Position numbers and translations under genes: made by a program | Notes under the pieces: model-generated | Told to the model about the DNA's origin: nothing | The model's input: the letters and a program-made list of their open reading frames with translations, nothing else | The model's database searches: none | Part shown: one piece after another, positions 41,138 through 52,194 of the stretch | How the letters are laid out: every line of letters begins with the position of its first letter | Position numbering within the stretch: the stretch's first letter is position 1 | Origin: Variovorax paradoxus | GTDB lineage: Bacteria > Pseudomonadota > Gammaproteobacteria > Burkholderiales > Burkholderiaceae_C | Reading direction: 5' to 3' | DNA: 64,000 nucleotides | Assembly (NCBI RefSeq): GCF_902712855.1 | Contig: NZ_LR743507.1 | Coordinates: 4,884,001-4,948,000, forward strand

Positions 41138-41734
41138 ATGCGCATCGCGAAGACCCTCCCCCTCCTTGCCACCCTGCTGCTGCCGCTGGCCGCCAGCGCC
41201 CACGTCGGCGTCGACGGCGGCATGCACCACGGCTTCGCCACCGGCTTCCTGCACCCGCTGACCGGTGCCGACCACCTCGCGGCCATGGTCGCGGTGGGCT
41301 TCTGGAGCGCCCTGGCCGCGCGCCGCGCCTGGCCCGACCTGCTGTGGGCGCCGCTGGCCTTCGCCGGCATGCTGCTGGCGGGCGCTCTGATGGGCCTGGC
41401 CGGCGTGCAGCTGCCCGCAGTCGAACCGATGATCGCGGCTTCGCTGCTGGTGCTGGGGCTGCTGGTCGTCACGCGCGTTCACCTGCCGGCTGTTGCCGCG
41501 ATGGCGGTGGTCGGCGCGTTCGCCGTGTTCCACGGCGTGGCGCACGGCTACGAGCTGGCGAGCGAAGAAGGCGCCGCCCTCACGCTGGCCGGCATGGTCT
41601 GCGCCACCGTGCTGCTGCACGCCGCCGGCATCGCGCTCGGCTGGGCGCTGCGCCACGCCAACGCTTGGCTGCCGCGCATCGCAGGCGCCGCCGTGCTCGG
41701 CCTCGGCGCGACGCTGCTGGCGCAAGCCATCTGA
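41138..41734 (+). CDS. ureJ: HupE/UreJ-family nickel permease
   Basis: A 198-residue membrane protein with about six hydrophobic segments and an N-terminal signal-like stretch ending ASAHVG. The motif [12 protein letters not shown] is typical of HupE/UreJ, thought to import nickel for urease or hydrogenase. An additional conserved pattern FHGVAHGYE follows. Its place between ureA and ureB supports the UreJ assignment and a role in supplying nickel to this urease. Confidence 0.9.
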   Translation: MRIAKTLPLLATLLLPLAASAHVGVDGGMHHGFATGFLHPLTGADHLAAMVAVGFWSALAARRAWPDLLWAPLAFAGMLLAGALMGLAGVQLPAVEPMIAASLLVLGLLVVTRVHLPAVAAMAVVGAFAVFHGVAHGYELASEEGAALTLAGMVCATVLLHAAGIALGWALRHANAWLPRIAGAAVLGLGATLLAQAI

Positions 41735-41745
41735 GGCCGGCCACG

Positions 41746-42051
41746 ATGATTCCCGGCGAACTCCTCACCGGCGACGGCGAGCACACGCTCAACCCCGGCC
41801 GCCGCACCCTGACCCTGGTGGTGCAGAACACCGCCGACCGCCCGATACAGGTCGGCTCGCACTATCACTTCGCCGAGACCAACGGCGCGCTCGGCTTCGA
41901 CCGCGAGGCCGCGCACGGCATGCGGCTGAATATCGCCTCGGGCGCCGCGGTGCGCTTCGAGCCGGGGCAGCAGCGCACGGTCGAGCTGGTCGACTTTTCC
42001 GGCGATCGCATCGTCTACGGCTTTCGCGGCCTCGTTCAAGGGAAGCTCTGA
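41746..42051 (+). CDS. ureB: Urease subunit beta
   Basis: The 101-residue beta subunit of urease, starting [19 protein letters not shown], with the conserved [14 protein letters not shown] and [13 protein letters not shown] segments. The ATG follows ureJ by 11 bases. The stop is three bases before the ureC ATG, consistent with stoichiometric translation. Confidence 0.97.
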   Translation: MIPGELLTGDGEHTLNPGRRTLTLVVQNTADRPIQVGSHYHFAETNGALGFDREAAHGMRLNIASGAAVRFEPGQQRTVELVDFSGDRIVYGFRGLVQGKL

Positions 42052-42054
42052 AAC

Positions 42055-43773
<1,719 letters not shown>

Positions 43774-43776
43774 ATG

Positions 43777-44181
43777 TCAGCTGCTGCGCGGCGCGAGATG
43801 ATGGCGAATCCACTGGGCAAAGGACGCCTCGTCGATCTCCCCGGCCGCGAGGCCGAGCGTCTTCATCACGCACGCTTCATCGGACGCGAGAAGGTCGAAC
43901 CCGTTGAGCGCCAGGAAGGTTTCCATCGCGACGAACGCGGTTCGCTTGTTGCCATCCACGAACGGGTGGTTGCGGGCGATGCCGAATGCGTAGCTCGCGG
44001 CCAGCGTCGCCGCATCGGGCGACTCGTACGTGGCCCGGTTCTGAGGCCGGCCCATGGCGGATGCCAGCATTCCCTCGTCACGCACGCCACCGGGGCCGCC
44101 ATGTTCGGCGAGTTGTTCTTCGTGCACGAGGTGCATCACTTCCAGGCTCAGCCAGACCCACGGCTGGTTGGCCGCGCTCAC
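43777..44181 (-). CDS. Doc/Fic-type toxin (death-on-curing family)
   Basis: A 134-residue toxin with the Fic-fold motif HPFVDGNKR at residues 72-80. Doc relatives phosphorylate elongation factor Tu and stop translation. The N-terminal LSLEVMHLVHEEQLAEHGG segment is typical of the family. The ATG overlaps the antitoxin stop by four bases. It lies on the minus strand between ureC and ureE, so transcription runs against the urease operon, and its stop codon is four bases from that of ureC. Confidence 0.9.
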   Translation of the reverse strand: MSAANQPWVWLSLEVMHLVHEEQLAEHGGPGGVRDEGMLASAMGRPQNRATYESPDAATLAASYAFGIARNHPFVDGNKRTAFVAMETFLALNGFDLLASDEACVMKTLGLAAGEIDEASFAQWIRHHLAPRSS

Positions 44182-44405
44182 TTGGCGAGCTCGCGCAGCA
44201 CGTTGCGCCGCTTCTTCATGACGCGGCGCGCCGCTTCCATCTGCCGCTCGAATTCATCGTCGTACGGCGTGATGGTGACGCCGCCGTTGGCGGCCTGGGT
44301 GAGGTAGACGGTGTCGCCCTTGCCGACGTTCATGTTCGCCAGAACTTCCTTGGGCAGGATGACGCCCACGGAGTTGCCGATCTGGGTCAGTTTGAGGGCG
44401 GACAT
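44178..44405 (-). CDS. AbrB/MazE-type antitoxin
   Basis: A 75-residue antitoxin. Residues 1-48 form a SpoVT-AbrB swapped-hairpin DNA-binding domain (LKLTQIGNSVGVILPKEVL), and the basic C-terminal helix (EAARRVMKKRRNVLRELAK) should bind and neutralise the Doc toxin. It overlaps the toxin gene by four bases. A palindrome TATAACG-AG-CGTTATA lies 24 bases before its ATG, the likely site of autorepression. Confidence 0.88.
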   Translation of the reverse strand: MSALKLTQIGNSVGVILPKEVLANMNVGKGDTVYLTQAANGGVTITPYDDEFERQMEAARRVMKKRRNVLRELAK

Positions 44406-44428
44406 GGGGCGCTCCGTGGAACAGAAGT

Positions 44429-44444
44429 TATAACGAGCGTTATA
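44429..44444 (-). promoter_or_regulatory. Operator-like palindrome of the toxin-antitoxin pair
   Basis: TATAACGAGCGTTATA is a seven-base inverted repeat with a two-base spacer, 24 bases before the antitoxin ATG and 33 bases before the ureE ATG on the other strand. Its arms resemble -10 boxes on both strands, so antitoxin binding could also affect transcription into ureEFG. Confidence 0.6.
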
Positions 44445-44476
44445 TTAGCCCGCCTCATTTGGAGCCGCAACCCGAC

Positions 44477-45097
44477 ATGCTCACCGCCAACAAACTCATG
44501 CCCCAGGGCCGCGGTCTCGCGCCTGTTCTTCTCAAGCGCGCCGCCACCATCGAACTCGACTGGGACATCCGCCAGAAGAGCCGCTTCGACGCCACCGACT
44601 CGCAGGGTCGCCAGATCGGCGTGTTCCTGCCGCGCGGCACGCCCGTGCGCGGGGGCGACGTGCTGGTGGCCGAGGACGGCTCCCTGGTGCGCGTGATCGC
44701 GGCGCCGCAGCCCGTGCTGCGCATCACGCACTGCACCGCGCACGGCACGCCCTTCGACCTGACGCGCGCGGCCTATCACCTGGGCAACCGGCATGTGCCG
44801 ATCGAGCTCAGGCCCGACCACCTGAAGATCGAGCCCGACCATGTGCTGGCCGACATGCTGCGATCGATGCACCTGATCGTCGTGGCGGTCGAGGAAGCCT
44901 TCGAACCCGAGGGCGGCGCCTACGGGTCGCACGAGCATTCGCACGGCGGCGGCCACGGCCATGACCATGGGCATTCGCACGGAAGCAGCGGCAAGGGGCC
45001 GAAGCCGCTCGTGCTGGCACCGGAGCTGCTGGACGATCACGGCCATTCGCATGGCCACGACCATGGCCACGGCCACCACGACGGGCACTCGCACTGA
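44477..45097 (+). CDS. ureE: Urease nickel metallochaperone UreE
   Basis: UreE binds nickel and hands it to the UreG-containing activation complex. The 206-residue protein has the peptide-binding domain (about 1-75), the metal-binding domain with YHLGNRHVPIEL (about 95-145) and an extended C-terminal tail with many His residues (HGHDHGHSHG and HGHSHGHDHGHGHHDGHSH) for nickel storage. The ATG at 44477 gives the expected N-terminus. Confidence 0.95.
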   Translation: MLTANKLMPQGRGLAPVLLKRAATIELDWDIRQKSRFDATDSQGRQIGVFLPRGTPVRGGDVLVAEDGSLVRVIAAPQPVLRITHCTAHGTPFDLTRAAYHLGNRHVPIELRPDHLKIEPDHVLADMLRSMHLIVVAVEEAFEPEGGAYGSHEHSHGGGHGHDHGHSHGSSGKGPKPLVLAPELLDDHGHSHGHDHGHGHHDGHSH

Positions 45098-45126
45098 GAT
45101 GAAGCGCGCACAGGCTGAAAGCACCC

Positions 45127-45807
45127 ATGCCTGACCCGGCTGCGGCCTCGAGCCTCCTGCAGCTCATCTGGCTCGCCTCGCCCGCGCTGCCGGTCGGCGG
45201 CTTCTCGTACTCCGAGGGCGTCGAGGCCGCGGTGGAATGGGCCGGCATCGATTCCGAATCGCGCGCGGCCGAATGGCTGTCCGACCAGCTCCACCTGGGC
45301 TTCGCGCGCAGCGACCTTGCGCTCTTCGCGCAGGCTGTCACCGCCTGGCGCGCGAGCGACAGGCTGCGCATCCAGGCGCTCAACGAATGGGTGATGACGA
45401 CGCGCGAATCGGCCGAGTTCCTGCTGCAGACCGAGCAGATGGGCCGCTCCTTCGTCGAGTGGCTCAAGCTGCACCACGCCGACACCGCCGAGGTGTTCGC
45501 CGGCCTGCCCGCGAGCTATCCCGTGGCGTTCGCCTTTGCGGCAAGCCGCACCAGCGCCCCGGTGCACGACTGCTGCCTGGCCTTCGCCTTCGGCTGGGCC
45601 GAGAACATGGTGGGGGCGGCCGTCAAGGCGGTGCCGCTGGGCCAGAGCGCGGGGCAACGCATCCTGGGCCGGCTCGCCCAGGAGATCCCCGATGCGGTGA
45701 CCCGCGCCACGGGCCTCTCCGACGAAGAACGCCAGGCCTTCACCCCGCTGCTGGCGGTGCTGTCGGCGCGCCACGAAACCCAATACTCCCGCCTCTTCCG
45801 AAGCTGA
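45127..45807 (+). CDS. ureF: Urease accessory protein UreF
   Basis: UreF is part of the UreDFG activation complex and acts as a platform for the UreG GTPase. The 226-residue protein is all-helical, with the characteristic [18 protein letters not shown] near the N-terminus and [21 protein letters not shown] later. It starts 29 bases after ureE. Its usual partner gene, ureD, is absent from the window. Confidence 0.96.
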   Translation: MPDPAAASSLLQLIWLASPALPVGGFSYSEGVEAAVEWAGIDSESRAAEWLSDQLHLGFARSDLALFAQAVTAWRASDRLRIQALNEWVMTTRESAEFLLQTEQMGRSFVEWLKLHHADTAEVFAGLPASYPVAFAFAASRTSAPVHDCCLAFAFGWAENMVGAAVKAVPLGQSAGQRILGRLAQEIPDAVTRATGLSDEERQAFTPLLAVLSARHETQYSRLFRS

Positions 45808-45822
45808 ACCAAACTACCTGCC

Positions 45823-46473
45823 ATGACCTCCGCCCTGCACCACATTCCCCATCGCACCAAGAAACTGCCGCCGCTGCGCGTGGGCATCGGCGGTCCGGTG
45901 GGTTCGGGCAAGACCACCCTGCTCGAGATGCTCTGCAAGGCGATGCGCGACAAATACGACCTGATCGCCATCACCAACGACATCTACACGAAGGAAGACC
46001 AGCGTCTGCTGACCGTGGCCGGTGCGCTGCCGGCCGAACGCATCATGGGTGTGGAAACGGGCGGCTGCCCGCACACCGCGATCCGCGAGGACGCGTCGAT
46101 CAATCTCGAGGCGATCGACCGGATGCTCGAAGACTTTCCGGATGCCGACGTGGTGTTCGTCGAGTCGGGCGGCGACAACCTCGCGGCCACGTTCAGCCCC
46201 GAGCTGTCGGACCTGACGATTTACGTGATCGACGTGGCGGCCGGCGAGAAGATCCCGCGCAAGGGCGGCCCGGGCATCACCAAGAGCGACCTCTTCGTGA
46301 TCAACAAGACCGACCTCGCACCCTACGTGGGCGCCAACCTCGATGTGATGGAGCAGGACACGCAGCGCATGCGGCGCCAGCGTCCCTACGTGATGACGAA
46401 CCTCAAGACGCTCGCGGGCGTCGCCGAGGTCGTGGCGTTCATCGAGGAACGCGGCATGCTGGCCGCGGGCTGA
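45823..46473 (+). CDS. ureG: Urease accessory GTPase UreG
   Basis: UreG hydrolyses GTP to drive nickel insertion into urease. The 216-residue SIMIBI-class protein has the P-loop GPVGSGKT at 24-31, the nickel-linked CPH motif in [12 protein letters not shown], and NKTD for guanine recognition. The normal last gene of the cluster, 15 bases after ureF; no urease gene follows. Confidence 0.97.
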   Translation: MTSALHHIPHRTKKLPPLRVGIGGPVGSGKTTLLEMLCKAMRDKYDLIAITNDIYTKEDQRLLTVAGALPAERIMGVETGGCPHTAIREDASINLEAIDRMLEDFPDADVVFVESGGDNLAATFSPELSDLTIYVIDVAAGEKIPRKGGPGITKSDLFVINKTDLAPYVGANLDVMEQDTQRMRRQRPYVMTNLKTLAGVAEVVAFIEERGMLAAG

Positions 46474-46505
46474 TCGACGCGCACGCCCGGCGCCTCGGCC
46501 GCGCC

Positions 46506-46703
46506 TCAGGGCAGGCCGAGGTAGATGCGCAGGTCGTCCTTGACCGTGCCCGCCGAGGCCACCGCGGTGCGAAGCCGCTCCTCGCTCACGCCGAACCACT
46601 GCGTCCAGTAGTCGACCTCCTTGAGATCGGTGACGTCGATGCGTTCGTCGTCCTGGGGAATGCGGATCTCGCTCGTCGGGCTCATGTCGTTCTCTTCGCG
46701 CAT
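46506..46703 (-). CDS. DUF3606-family small protein
   Basis: A 65-residue soluble protein whose pattern (RIPQDDERIDV, EVDYWTQWFGVSEERLRTAV) fits DUF3606, a family of small proteins common in soil Proteobacteria with no known role. A strong AGGAG lies seven bases before the ATG at 46703, which fixes the start and rejects a much longer opening. It is convergent with ureG and divergent from the KaiC-like gene (215 bases apart, nothing else recognised there). Confidence 0.8.
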   Translation of the reverse strand: MREENDMSPTSEIRIPQDDERIDVTDLKEVDYWTQWFGVSEERLRTAVASAGTVKDDLRIYLGLP

Positions 46704-46918
46704 CGTCTGCTCCTGAAGGCTTGAGGGGGTGTTGAAGGGGGGTGCGAACCGGCAGGAAAGGCAGTTTCCACGTCGGCCCCGACCGTCCAGCCGGACGACT
46801 CCGACGCGCCGTGCAGGACATCGCCCCATCTGCCCGCCATGCGGCGCCGTCCTGCACGCGGCACGGTGGCTTCGGTGCTTGAATTCGGCCAAGAACCCTT
46901 CTTTCACGGAGACGAACC

Positions 46919-48400
46919 ATGGAGCCTGACCACCAGCGGTTGCTGAGCGTGGGCGTGCCGGGGCTGAACGACGTACTCGGCGGCGGCCTCGAACCCAACC
47001 GGCTCTACCTGCTCGAAGGCACGCCCGGCGCGGGCAAGACGACCATCGCGATGCAGTTCCTGCTCGAGGGCGCCGCGCGCGGGGAATCGGTACTGTACGT
47101 CACGCTGTCCGAAACCGAGCAGGAGCTGCGCGGCGTGGCAGCCTCGCACGGCTGGGACATCGGCAGCGTCCATGTGCGCGAGATGCTGCCCACGCAGGAC
47201 AGCCTGCAGCCCGAGGAGCAATACACCATGTTCCACCCCTCGGAGGTGGAACTGAGCGAAACCACGCTGCGCATCCTGAGCGACGTGGAAGTCATCAAGC
47301 CTTCGCGCATCGTGTTCGATTCGCTGTCCGAGCTGCGGCTGCTGTCGGGCACCTCGCTGCGCTACCGCCGGCAGATCCTGGCGCTCAAGCAGTTCTTCGC
47401 CGGGCGCCAGTGCACCGTGCTGCTGCTGGACGACATGACCGCCACCGAGCACGACCTGCAGGTGCAGAGCATCGCGCACGCCGTCGTGCGGCTGGAGCAG
47501 TCGAACTCCGACTACGGCGCCGCGCGCCGCCGCCTGCTCGTGGTGAAGTACCGCGGCCAGCCGTTCCGGGGCGGCTACCACGACTACAAGATCCACCGCG
47601 GCGGCCTGCAGGTGTTTCCGCGCCTGGTGGCGGCCGAGCATGTCAACGACACCGCACAGACCAAGCTGCCCAGCGGCATCGAGGCGCTCGATGCGCTGCT
47701 GGGCGGCGGCCTCGAAAAAGGCACGAGCACCCTGCTCGTCGGCGCGCCGGGCACGGGCAAGTCGTCGGTGGCGGCGCAGTTCGCCATCGCGGCGGCCGAG
47801 CGCGGCGAAGCGGCCGCGCTCTTCATCTTCGACGAGAGCGTCAACACCTTGCGCACACGCAGTGTCGGCCTGGGCATGACGCTGGAGCCCCACCTGCAGT
47901 CGGGCCGCATCCGCATCAAGCAGGTTGACCCGGCCGAGCTTTCGCCGGGCGAGCTGGTGCACGAGATCCGCGTGGCGGTGACGCAGCACGGGGCGAAGGT
48001 GATCGTCATCGACAGCCTGAACGGGTACCTCAACGCGATGCCCGACGAGCGCTTTCTGATCGTGCAACTGCACGAGCTTCTCACCTACCTCGGGCAGTCC
48101 GGCGTGGCCACGCTGCTGGTCGGCGCGCAGCACGGGCTCATCGGCATGCAGATGCAGACGCCGGTGGACGCCAGCTATCTCGCCGACGCGGTGGTGCTCC
48201 TGCGCTACTACGAGGCCGACGGCGAAGTGCGCCAGGCGATCTCGGTGCTCAAGAAGCGCGGCGGTGCGCACGAGCGCTCCATACGGGCCTTCTCGATGGA
48301 CGAGCGCGGGCTCAACGTGGGCGAGCCGCTGCGCCATTTCAGAGGCATCCTGACCGGCGTGCCGGTGCCGATCGACGGCTTCGCCACGCCTGCACGGTGA
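46919..48400 (+). CDS. Double-KaiC-domain ATPase (RAD55-like)
   Basis: A 493-residue protein with two RecA/KaiC-type ATPase domains. Walker A motifs are GTPGAGKT at 34-41 and GAPGTGKS at 275-282, each followed by Walker B-like segments (RIVFDSLSELRL; VIVIDSLNGYL). Cyanobacterial KaiC keeps circadian time with KaiA and KaiB, but neither is present; in heterotrophs such proteins are usually paired with histidine kinases and may serve stress signalling. Here the stop overlaps the kinase GTG start by four bases. Confidence 0.9.
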   Translation: MEPDHQRLLSVGVPGLNDVLGGGLEPNRLYLLEGTPGAGKTTIAMQFLLEGAARGESVLYVTLSETEQELRGVAASHGWDIGSVHVREMLPTQDSLQPEEQYTMFHPSEVELSETTLRILSDVEVIKPSRIVFDSLSELRLLSGTSLRYRRQILALKQFFAGRQCTVLLLDDMTATEHDLQVQSIAHAVVRLEQSNSDYGAARRRLLVVKYRGQPFRGGYHDYKIHRGGLQVFPRLVAAEHVNDTAQTKLPSGIEALDALLGGGLEKGTSTLLVGAPGTGKSSVAAQFAIAAAERGEAAALFIFDESVNTLRTRSVGLGMTLEPHLQSGRIRIKQVDPAELSPGELVHEIRVAVTQHGAKVIVIDSLNGYLNAMPDERFLIVQLHELLTYLGQSGVATLLVGAQHGLIGMQMQTPVDASYLADAVVLLRYYEADGEVRQAISVLKKRGGAHERSIRAFSMDERGLNVGEPLRHFRGILTGVPVPIDGFATPAR

Positions 48401-49962
48401 CGGACACTCCCACGGTCCAGGATCCGCAGCTGCGCGTCCTGATGCGAACGGCCACCGTGAAGGACGCCACGATGGCGTCCGCCGTGCTCGCGCAGTCGGG
48501 CATCCAGACGCGGGTATGCAGCGGCTTGTCCGAGCTGCTGGACGAAATCGGCCACGGCGCCGGCGCGCTGCTGGTGTCCGAAGAAATGCTCGCGGGCAGC
48601 GGCGCCGCTGAACTTGCCGCCGCGGTGGCGGACCAGCCCCCGTGGTCCGACCTGCCGGTGCTGATCCTCGCGCGCCAGGGCGCCGACTCGCGCGCCATCA
48701 CCACCGCCATGGAAGGCATGGCCAATGTCACCGTGCTGGAGCGCCCCATCCGCGTGGCCTCGCTGGTGAGTGCGCTGCGCAGCGCGCTGCGCGCCCGGCG
48801 GCGGCAGTACGAGCTGCGCCGCATTCTGGAGGACCTCAACGAGGCCGACCGGCGCAAGACCGAATTCCTCGCCACGCTGGCGCACGAGCTGCGCAACCCG
48901 ATGGCGCCGCTGAGCACCGCGCTGGCCATTCTCAAGCGCAAGCCGCTCACCCCGGAAACCGCGCAGCCCTACTACGAGCTGATGGGCCGCCAGCTCGACC
49001 ACATGGTGCGCCTCGTGAGCGACCTGATGGAGGTCTCGCGCATCACGCGCGGCAAGATCGAGCTGCAGCTGGACGATCTCGCGCTCGACCAGGTGATCCG
49101 CGGCGCGGTCGAGCTCAGCCGCCCGCTGATGGACGCCGGCCGCCACACGCTCGAGGTGCACATCGCCGACGAGGCGCTCGCCGTGAAGGGCGACAACGTG
49201 CGGCTCACACAGGTGTTCGCCAACCTGCTGAACAATGCGGCCAAGTACACGCCCGAGGGCGGGCGCATCGACGTGTTCGTCGAGCAGGATGGGCTCGGCC
49301 ACGCGGTGGTGCGGGTGAAGGACAGCGGCGCGGGCATTCCGGCCGCCATGCTCGAAGCGATCTTCGACATGTTCATGCAGGTCAGCGGCACCGCGCGCGC
49401 CGCGCAGGGTGGCCTGGGCATCGGGCTCACGCTGGTCAAGAGCCTGGTGGAACTGCACGGCGGCACGGTCGGCGCGGCGAGCGAGGGCGCCAACCGGGGC
49501 AGCGAATTCACGGTGTCGCTGCCGCTGCTCGACCATGGCGTACGGGCCGGCGCGATGGCCGCCCCCCCGGAAGACACGATGGCGGCGCAGCACCGCATCC
49601 TGGTGGTGGACGACAACCGCGACGCCGCGGAGTCGCTCGCGGCGCTGCTGGGCCTGCTGGGCGCGCAGGCGGCCGTGGCGTTCAGCGGCACGGAAGCACT
49701 GGCGAAGGCCGAGCACTTCCAGCCCTCGGTCGCCATCCTGGACATCGGCATGCCGGGAATGGACGGCTGCGAGCTGGCGCGGCGCCTGCGGGCGCATCCG
49801 CAGCTGCACGGCATCGGGCTGATCGCGCTCACGGGCTGGGGCCAGCCCGATGACCGGCTGCGCATCGCGCGCGCCGGCTTCGACCATCACCTGCTGAAGC
49901 CCGTCGACGTGAACGAGCTGGCGGTCGCGCTGCACCGGCTCGACGGGCACGGCATCGCCTGA
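48397..49962 (+). CDS. Hybrid histidine kinase coupled to the KaiC-like ATPase
   Basis: A 521-residue soluble hybrid kinase without obvious membrane helices. The N-terminal 130 residues look like a degenerate receiver, then come HisKA with LAHELRNPM (H163), a HATPase domain (NLLNNAAKYT; GGLGIGLTLVK) and a C-terminal receiver with D449 in AILDIGMPGMDG. GTG is the start, since it gives the GTGA overlap with the KaiC-like gene. The pair is likely a functional unit in which the ATPase state is read by the kinase. Confidence 0.92.
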   Translation: MTDTPTVQDPQLRVLMRTATVKDATMASAVLAQSGIQTRVCSGLSELLDEIGHGAGALLVSEEMLAGSGAAELAAAVADQPPWSDLPVLILARQGADSRAITTAMEGMANVTVLERPIRVASLVSALRSALRARRRQYELRRILEDLNEADRRKTEFLATLAHELRNPMAPLSTALAILKRKPLTPETAQPYYELMGRQLDHMVRLVSDLMEVSRITRGKIELQLDDLALDQVIRGAVELSRPLMDAGRHTLEVHIADEALAVKGDNVRLTQVFANLLNNAAKYTPEGGRIDVFVEQDGLGHAVVRVKDSGAGIPAAMLEAIFDMFMQVSGTARAAQGGLGIGLTLVKSLVELHGGTVGAASEGANRGSEFTVSLPLLDHGVRAGAMAAPPEDTMAAQHRILVVDDNRDAAESLAALLGLLGAQAAVAFSGTEALAKAEHFQPSVAILDIGMPGMDGCELARRLRAHPQLHGIGLIALTGWGQPDDRLRIARAGFDHHLLKPVDVNELAVALHRLDGHGIA

Positions 49963-50036
49963 GGCCGCTGCCCGAGGCCGGCGGCAGCCTTTCTTCCGCT
50001 ATCGCGCGCCTCTGCGAGCCAGAGGGTTTGCGCAGC

Positions 50037-50564
50037 TCAGAGCTCGCTGCCGTCGCGCAGCTGCCGGGCCTTGTAGACCAGGCGCACGCTGGCACGGCGC
50101 GGATCGCTGACCTGCTGCACGTACACGTCGGTGTCGCTGCTGACCCATGCTGCGTAGGCGCTGCCAGGGTCGCGCGAAGCGAGTTCTGTGCCGAACGCAC
50201 CGCGGCCCCACTGCACCAGGGCCGCAAAGGCCGAGGCGCCGCTGTCGGGCGTGGACTGCGCCGCAGCCACGTACTCGACGCGGCGCAGCTGCGAAGCGGC
50301 GAAGAAGAAGGTGGGTTCGAACAGCAGCCCGGCCATCTCGACGGGCGCCGCGCGCCAGTTGCCGACCAGCCCGCCGCTCAGGCGTTGCGGCCGCTGCACG
50401 CGCTCGGCGGCAGGCAGCGCGGCCTGCAGTTCCTCCGCCGACATGCCGAGATGCACGCCCGGCGGCAGCGCCTGTGCATGCAGCGCACCGGCGACAAGGA
50501 CCGCGCCACTGGCGGCGAAGGAACGAAGAAGGGTCAGGGAGGCAGGGAGGCGCACGTTCGGCAT
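50037..50564 (-). CDS. Secreted protein of unknown function
   Basis: A 175-residue protein with a signal peptide (LTLLRSFAASGAVLVAGALHAQA). The mature part is beta-rich with LPPGVHLGMSAEELQAAL near its start, a pattern common in short periplasmic proteins, and no Cys cluster or catalytic motif. I do not recognise the family. An in-frame ATG eight codons upstream (50588) is possible; 50564 gives a normal signal length. It is convergent with the kinase gene and followed by nothing related. Confidence 0.6.
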   Translation of the reverse strand: MPNVRLPASLTLLRSFAASGAVLVAGALHAQALPPGVHLGMSAEELQAALPAAERVQRPQRLSGGLVGNWRAAPVEMAGLLFEPTFFFAASQLRRVEYVAAAQSTPDSGASAFAALVQWGRGAFGTELASRDPGSAYAAWVSSDTDVYVQQVSDPRRASVRLVYKARQLRDGSEL

Positions 50565-50657
50565 CGGGGAAGAAGGCAGCGGAACCATGGGACCGCGAGT
50601 ATGACGCGGAGTTCCGTTCGCCGCCCTTCCCCCATTTCAAGGGCTTGCCGGTTCGCT

Positions 50658-52169
50658 TCAGTCCTCGACGAAGGCTTCTTCGCGCTTGGCCTTGACCGAA
50701 GGCAGCAGCACCACCACGAGCAGCAGCGCGGCGGCGGCCAGCAGGCCCGCCGAGAGCGGCCGCATGACGAACACGCTCCAGTCGCCGCGCGACAGCAGCA
50801 GCGCGCGCCGCAGGTTCTCTTCCATCATCGGCCCGAGGATGAAGCCCAGCAGCAGTGGGGCCGGCTCGCACTTCAGCTTCAGGAACAGGTAGCCCACGAT
50901 GCCGAAGATCGCGACCATCCACACGTCGAAGGTGTTGTTGTTCTCCGAATACACGCCCACCGCGCAGAACAGCACGATCGACGGGAAGAGCCACTTGTAG
51001 GGAATGGTCAGCAGCTTGATCCAGATGCCGATCATCGGCAGGTTCAGCACGATCAGCATCAGGTTGCCGATCCACATCGAGGCGATCAGGCCCCAGAACA
51101 GTTCGGGGTTGCTGGTCATGACCTGCGGACCCGGCTGGATGTTGTGGATCGTCATGGCACCGACCATCAGCGCCATCACCGCATTGGGCGGAATGCCCAG
51201 TGTCAGCAGCGGGATGAAAGAGGTCTGCGCGCCGGCGTTGTTGGCCGACTCGGGGCCGGCCACGCCGCGGATGTTGCCCTTGCCGAAGGGCACTTCGCCC
51301 TTCTTCAGCTTCATCTTCTTCTCGATCGTGTAGGCCGCGAAGGCCGACAGCAGCGCGCCGCCGCCGGGCAGGATGCCCAGTGCCGAACCCAGCGCCGTGC
51401 CGCGCAGCACCGCGGGCGTCATGTCCTTGAAGTCCTGCTTGGTGGGCCACAGGCCCTTCACCTTCGCGGTGAACACCTCGCGCTCATGTTCCGGCACGGC
51501 CAGGTTGGCAATGATCTCACCGTAGCCGAACACGCCCATGGCGATCGCGATGAAGCCGATGCCGTCGGTGAGCTCCGGAATGTCGAAGCTGTAGCGCGCC
51601 ACGCCCGAGTTCACGTCGGTGCCCACCAGGCCCAGCGCCAGGCCGAACAGGATCATCGTGATGGCCTTGAGCAGCGAGCCCGAGGCCAGCACCACGGCGC
51701 CGATCAGGCCCAGGATCATCAGCGAGAAGTATTCGGCAGGGCCGAACTTGAAGGCCAGTTCGGTCAGCGGCGGCGCGAAGGCGGCCAGGATCAGCGTGCC
51801 CACGCAACCCGCGAAGAACGAGCCCAGGCCGGCAGCGGCGAGCGCCGGTCCCGCCCTCCCCTTGCGCGCCATCTGGTAGCCGTCGATCACGGTCACCACC
51901 GACGAGGACTCGCCGGGCAGGTTCACCAGAATCGCGGTGGTGGAGCCGCCGTACTGCGCGCCGTAGTAGATGCCGGCCAGCATGATGAGCGCCGACACGG
52001 GCGGCAGCGCATACGTGGCTGGAAGCAGCATCGCGATGGTCGCGACCGGGCCGATGCCCGGGAGCACGCCGATCAGCGTGCCCAGCAGGCAGCCCACGAA
52101 GGCATAGACGAGGTTCTGCGCCGTGAAGGCGACGCCGAAGCCGATCGAGAGGTTGGTAATCAGGTCCAT
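50658..52169 (-). CDS. tctA: Tripartite tricarboxylate transporter, large membrane subunit TctA
   Basis: The 503-residue large membrane subunit of a TTT transporter, with about twelve hydrophobic segments and the conserved GVLPGIGPVATIAMLLPATY and YYGAQYGGSTTAILVNLPGE motifs. TTT systems import citrate or other carboxylates with a periplasmic binding protein. It follows tctB by 25 bases. No binding-protein gene (tctC) is in the window, so one of the many Bug proteins usual in this family may serve it. Confidence 0.94.
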   Translation of the reverse strand: MDLITNLSIGFGVAFTAQNLVYAFVGCLLGTLIGVLPGIGPVATIAMLLPATYALPPVSALIMLAGIYYGAQYGGSTTAILVNLPGESSSVVTVIDGYQMARKGRAGPALAAAGLGSFFAGCVGTLILAAFAPPLTELAFKFGPAEYFSLMILGLIGAVVLASGSLLKAITMILFGLALGLVGTDVNSGVARYSFDIPELTDGIGFIAIAMGVFGYGEIIANLAVPEHEREVFTAKVKGLWPTKQDFKDMTPAVLRGTALGSALGILPGGGALLSAFAAYTIEKKMKLKKGEVPFGKGNIRGVAGPESANNAGAQTSFIPLLTLGIPPNAVMALMVGAMTIHNIQPGPQVMTSNPELFWGLIASMWIGNLMLIVLNLPMIGIWIKLLTIPYKWLFPSIVLFCAVGVYSENNNTFDVWMVAIFGIVGYLFLKLKCEPAPLLLGFILGPMMEENLRRALLLSRGDWSVFVMRPLSAGLLAAAALLLVVVLLPSVKAKREEAFVED

Positions 52170-52194
52170 GTGTCTTGTCTTGTTCTTCTGCGAA

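Noticed and set aside
44401..44476. The TATAACG palindrome as an intrinsic terminator for ureC
   Set aside because: It is AT-rich, lacks a GC-rich stem and lies beyond the toxin-antitoxin genes, so an operator is the better reading.
46919..48400. A circadian clock operon
   Set aside because: KaiA and KaiB are absent; the KaiC-like gene is paired with a kinase, as in many non-photosynthetic bacteria.
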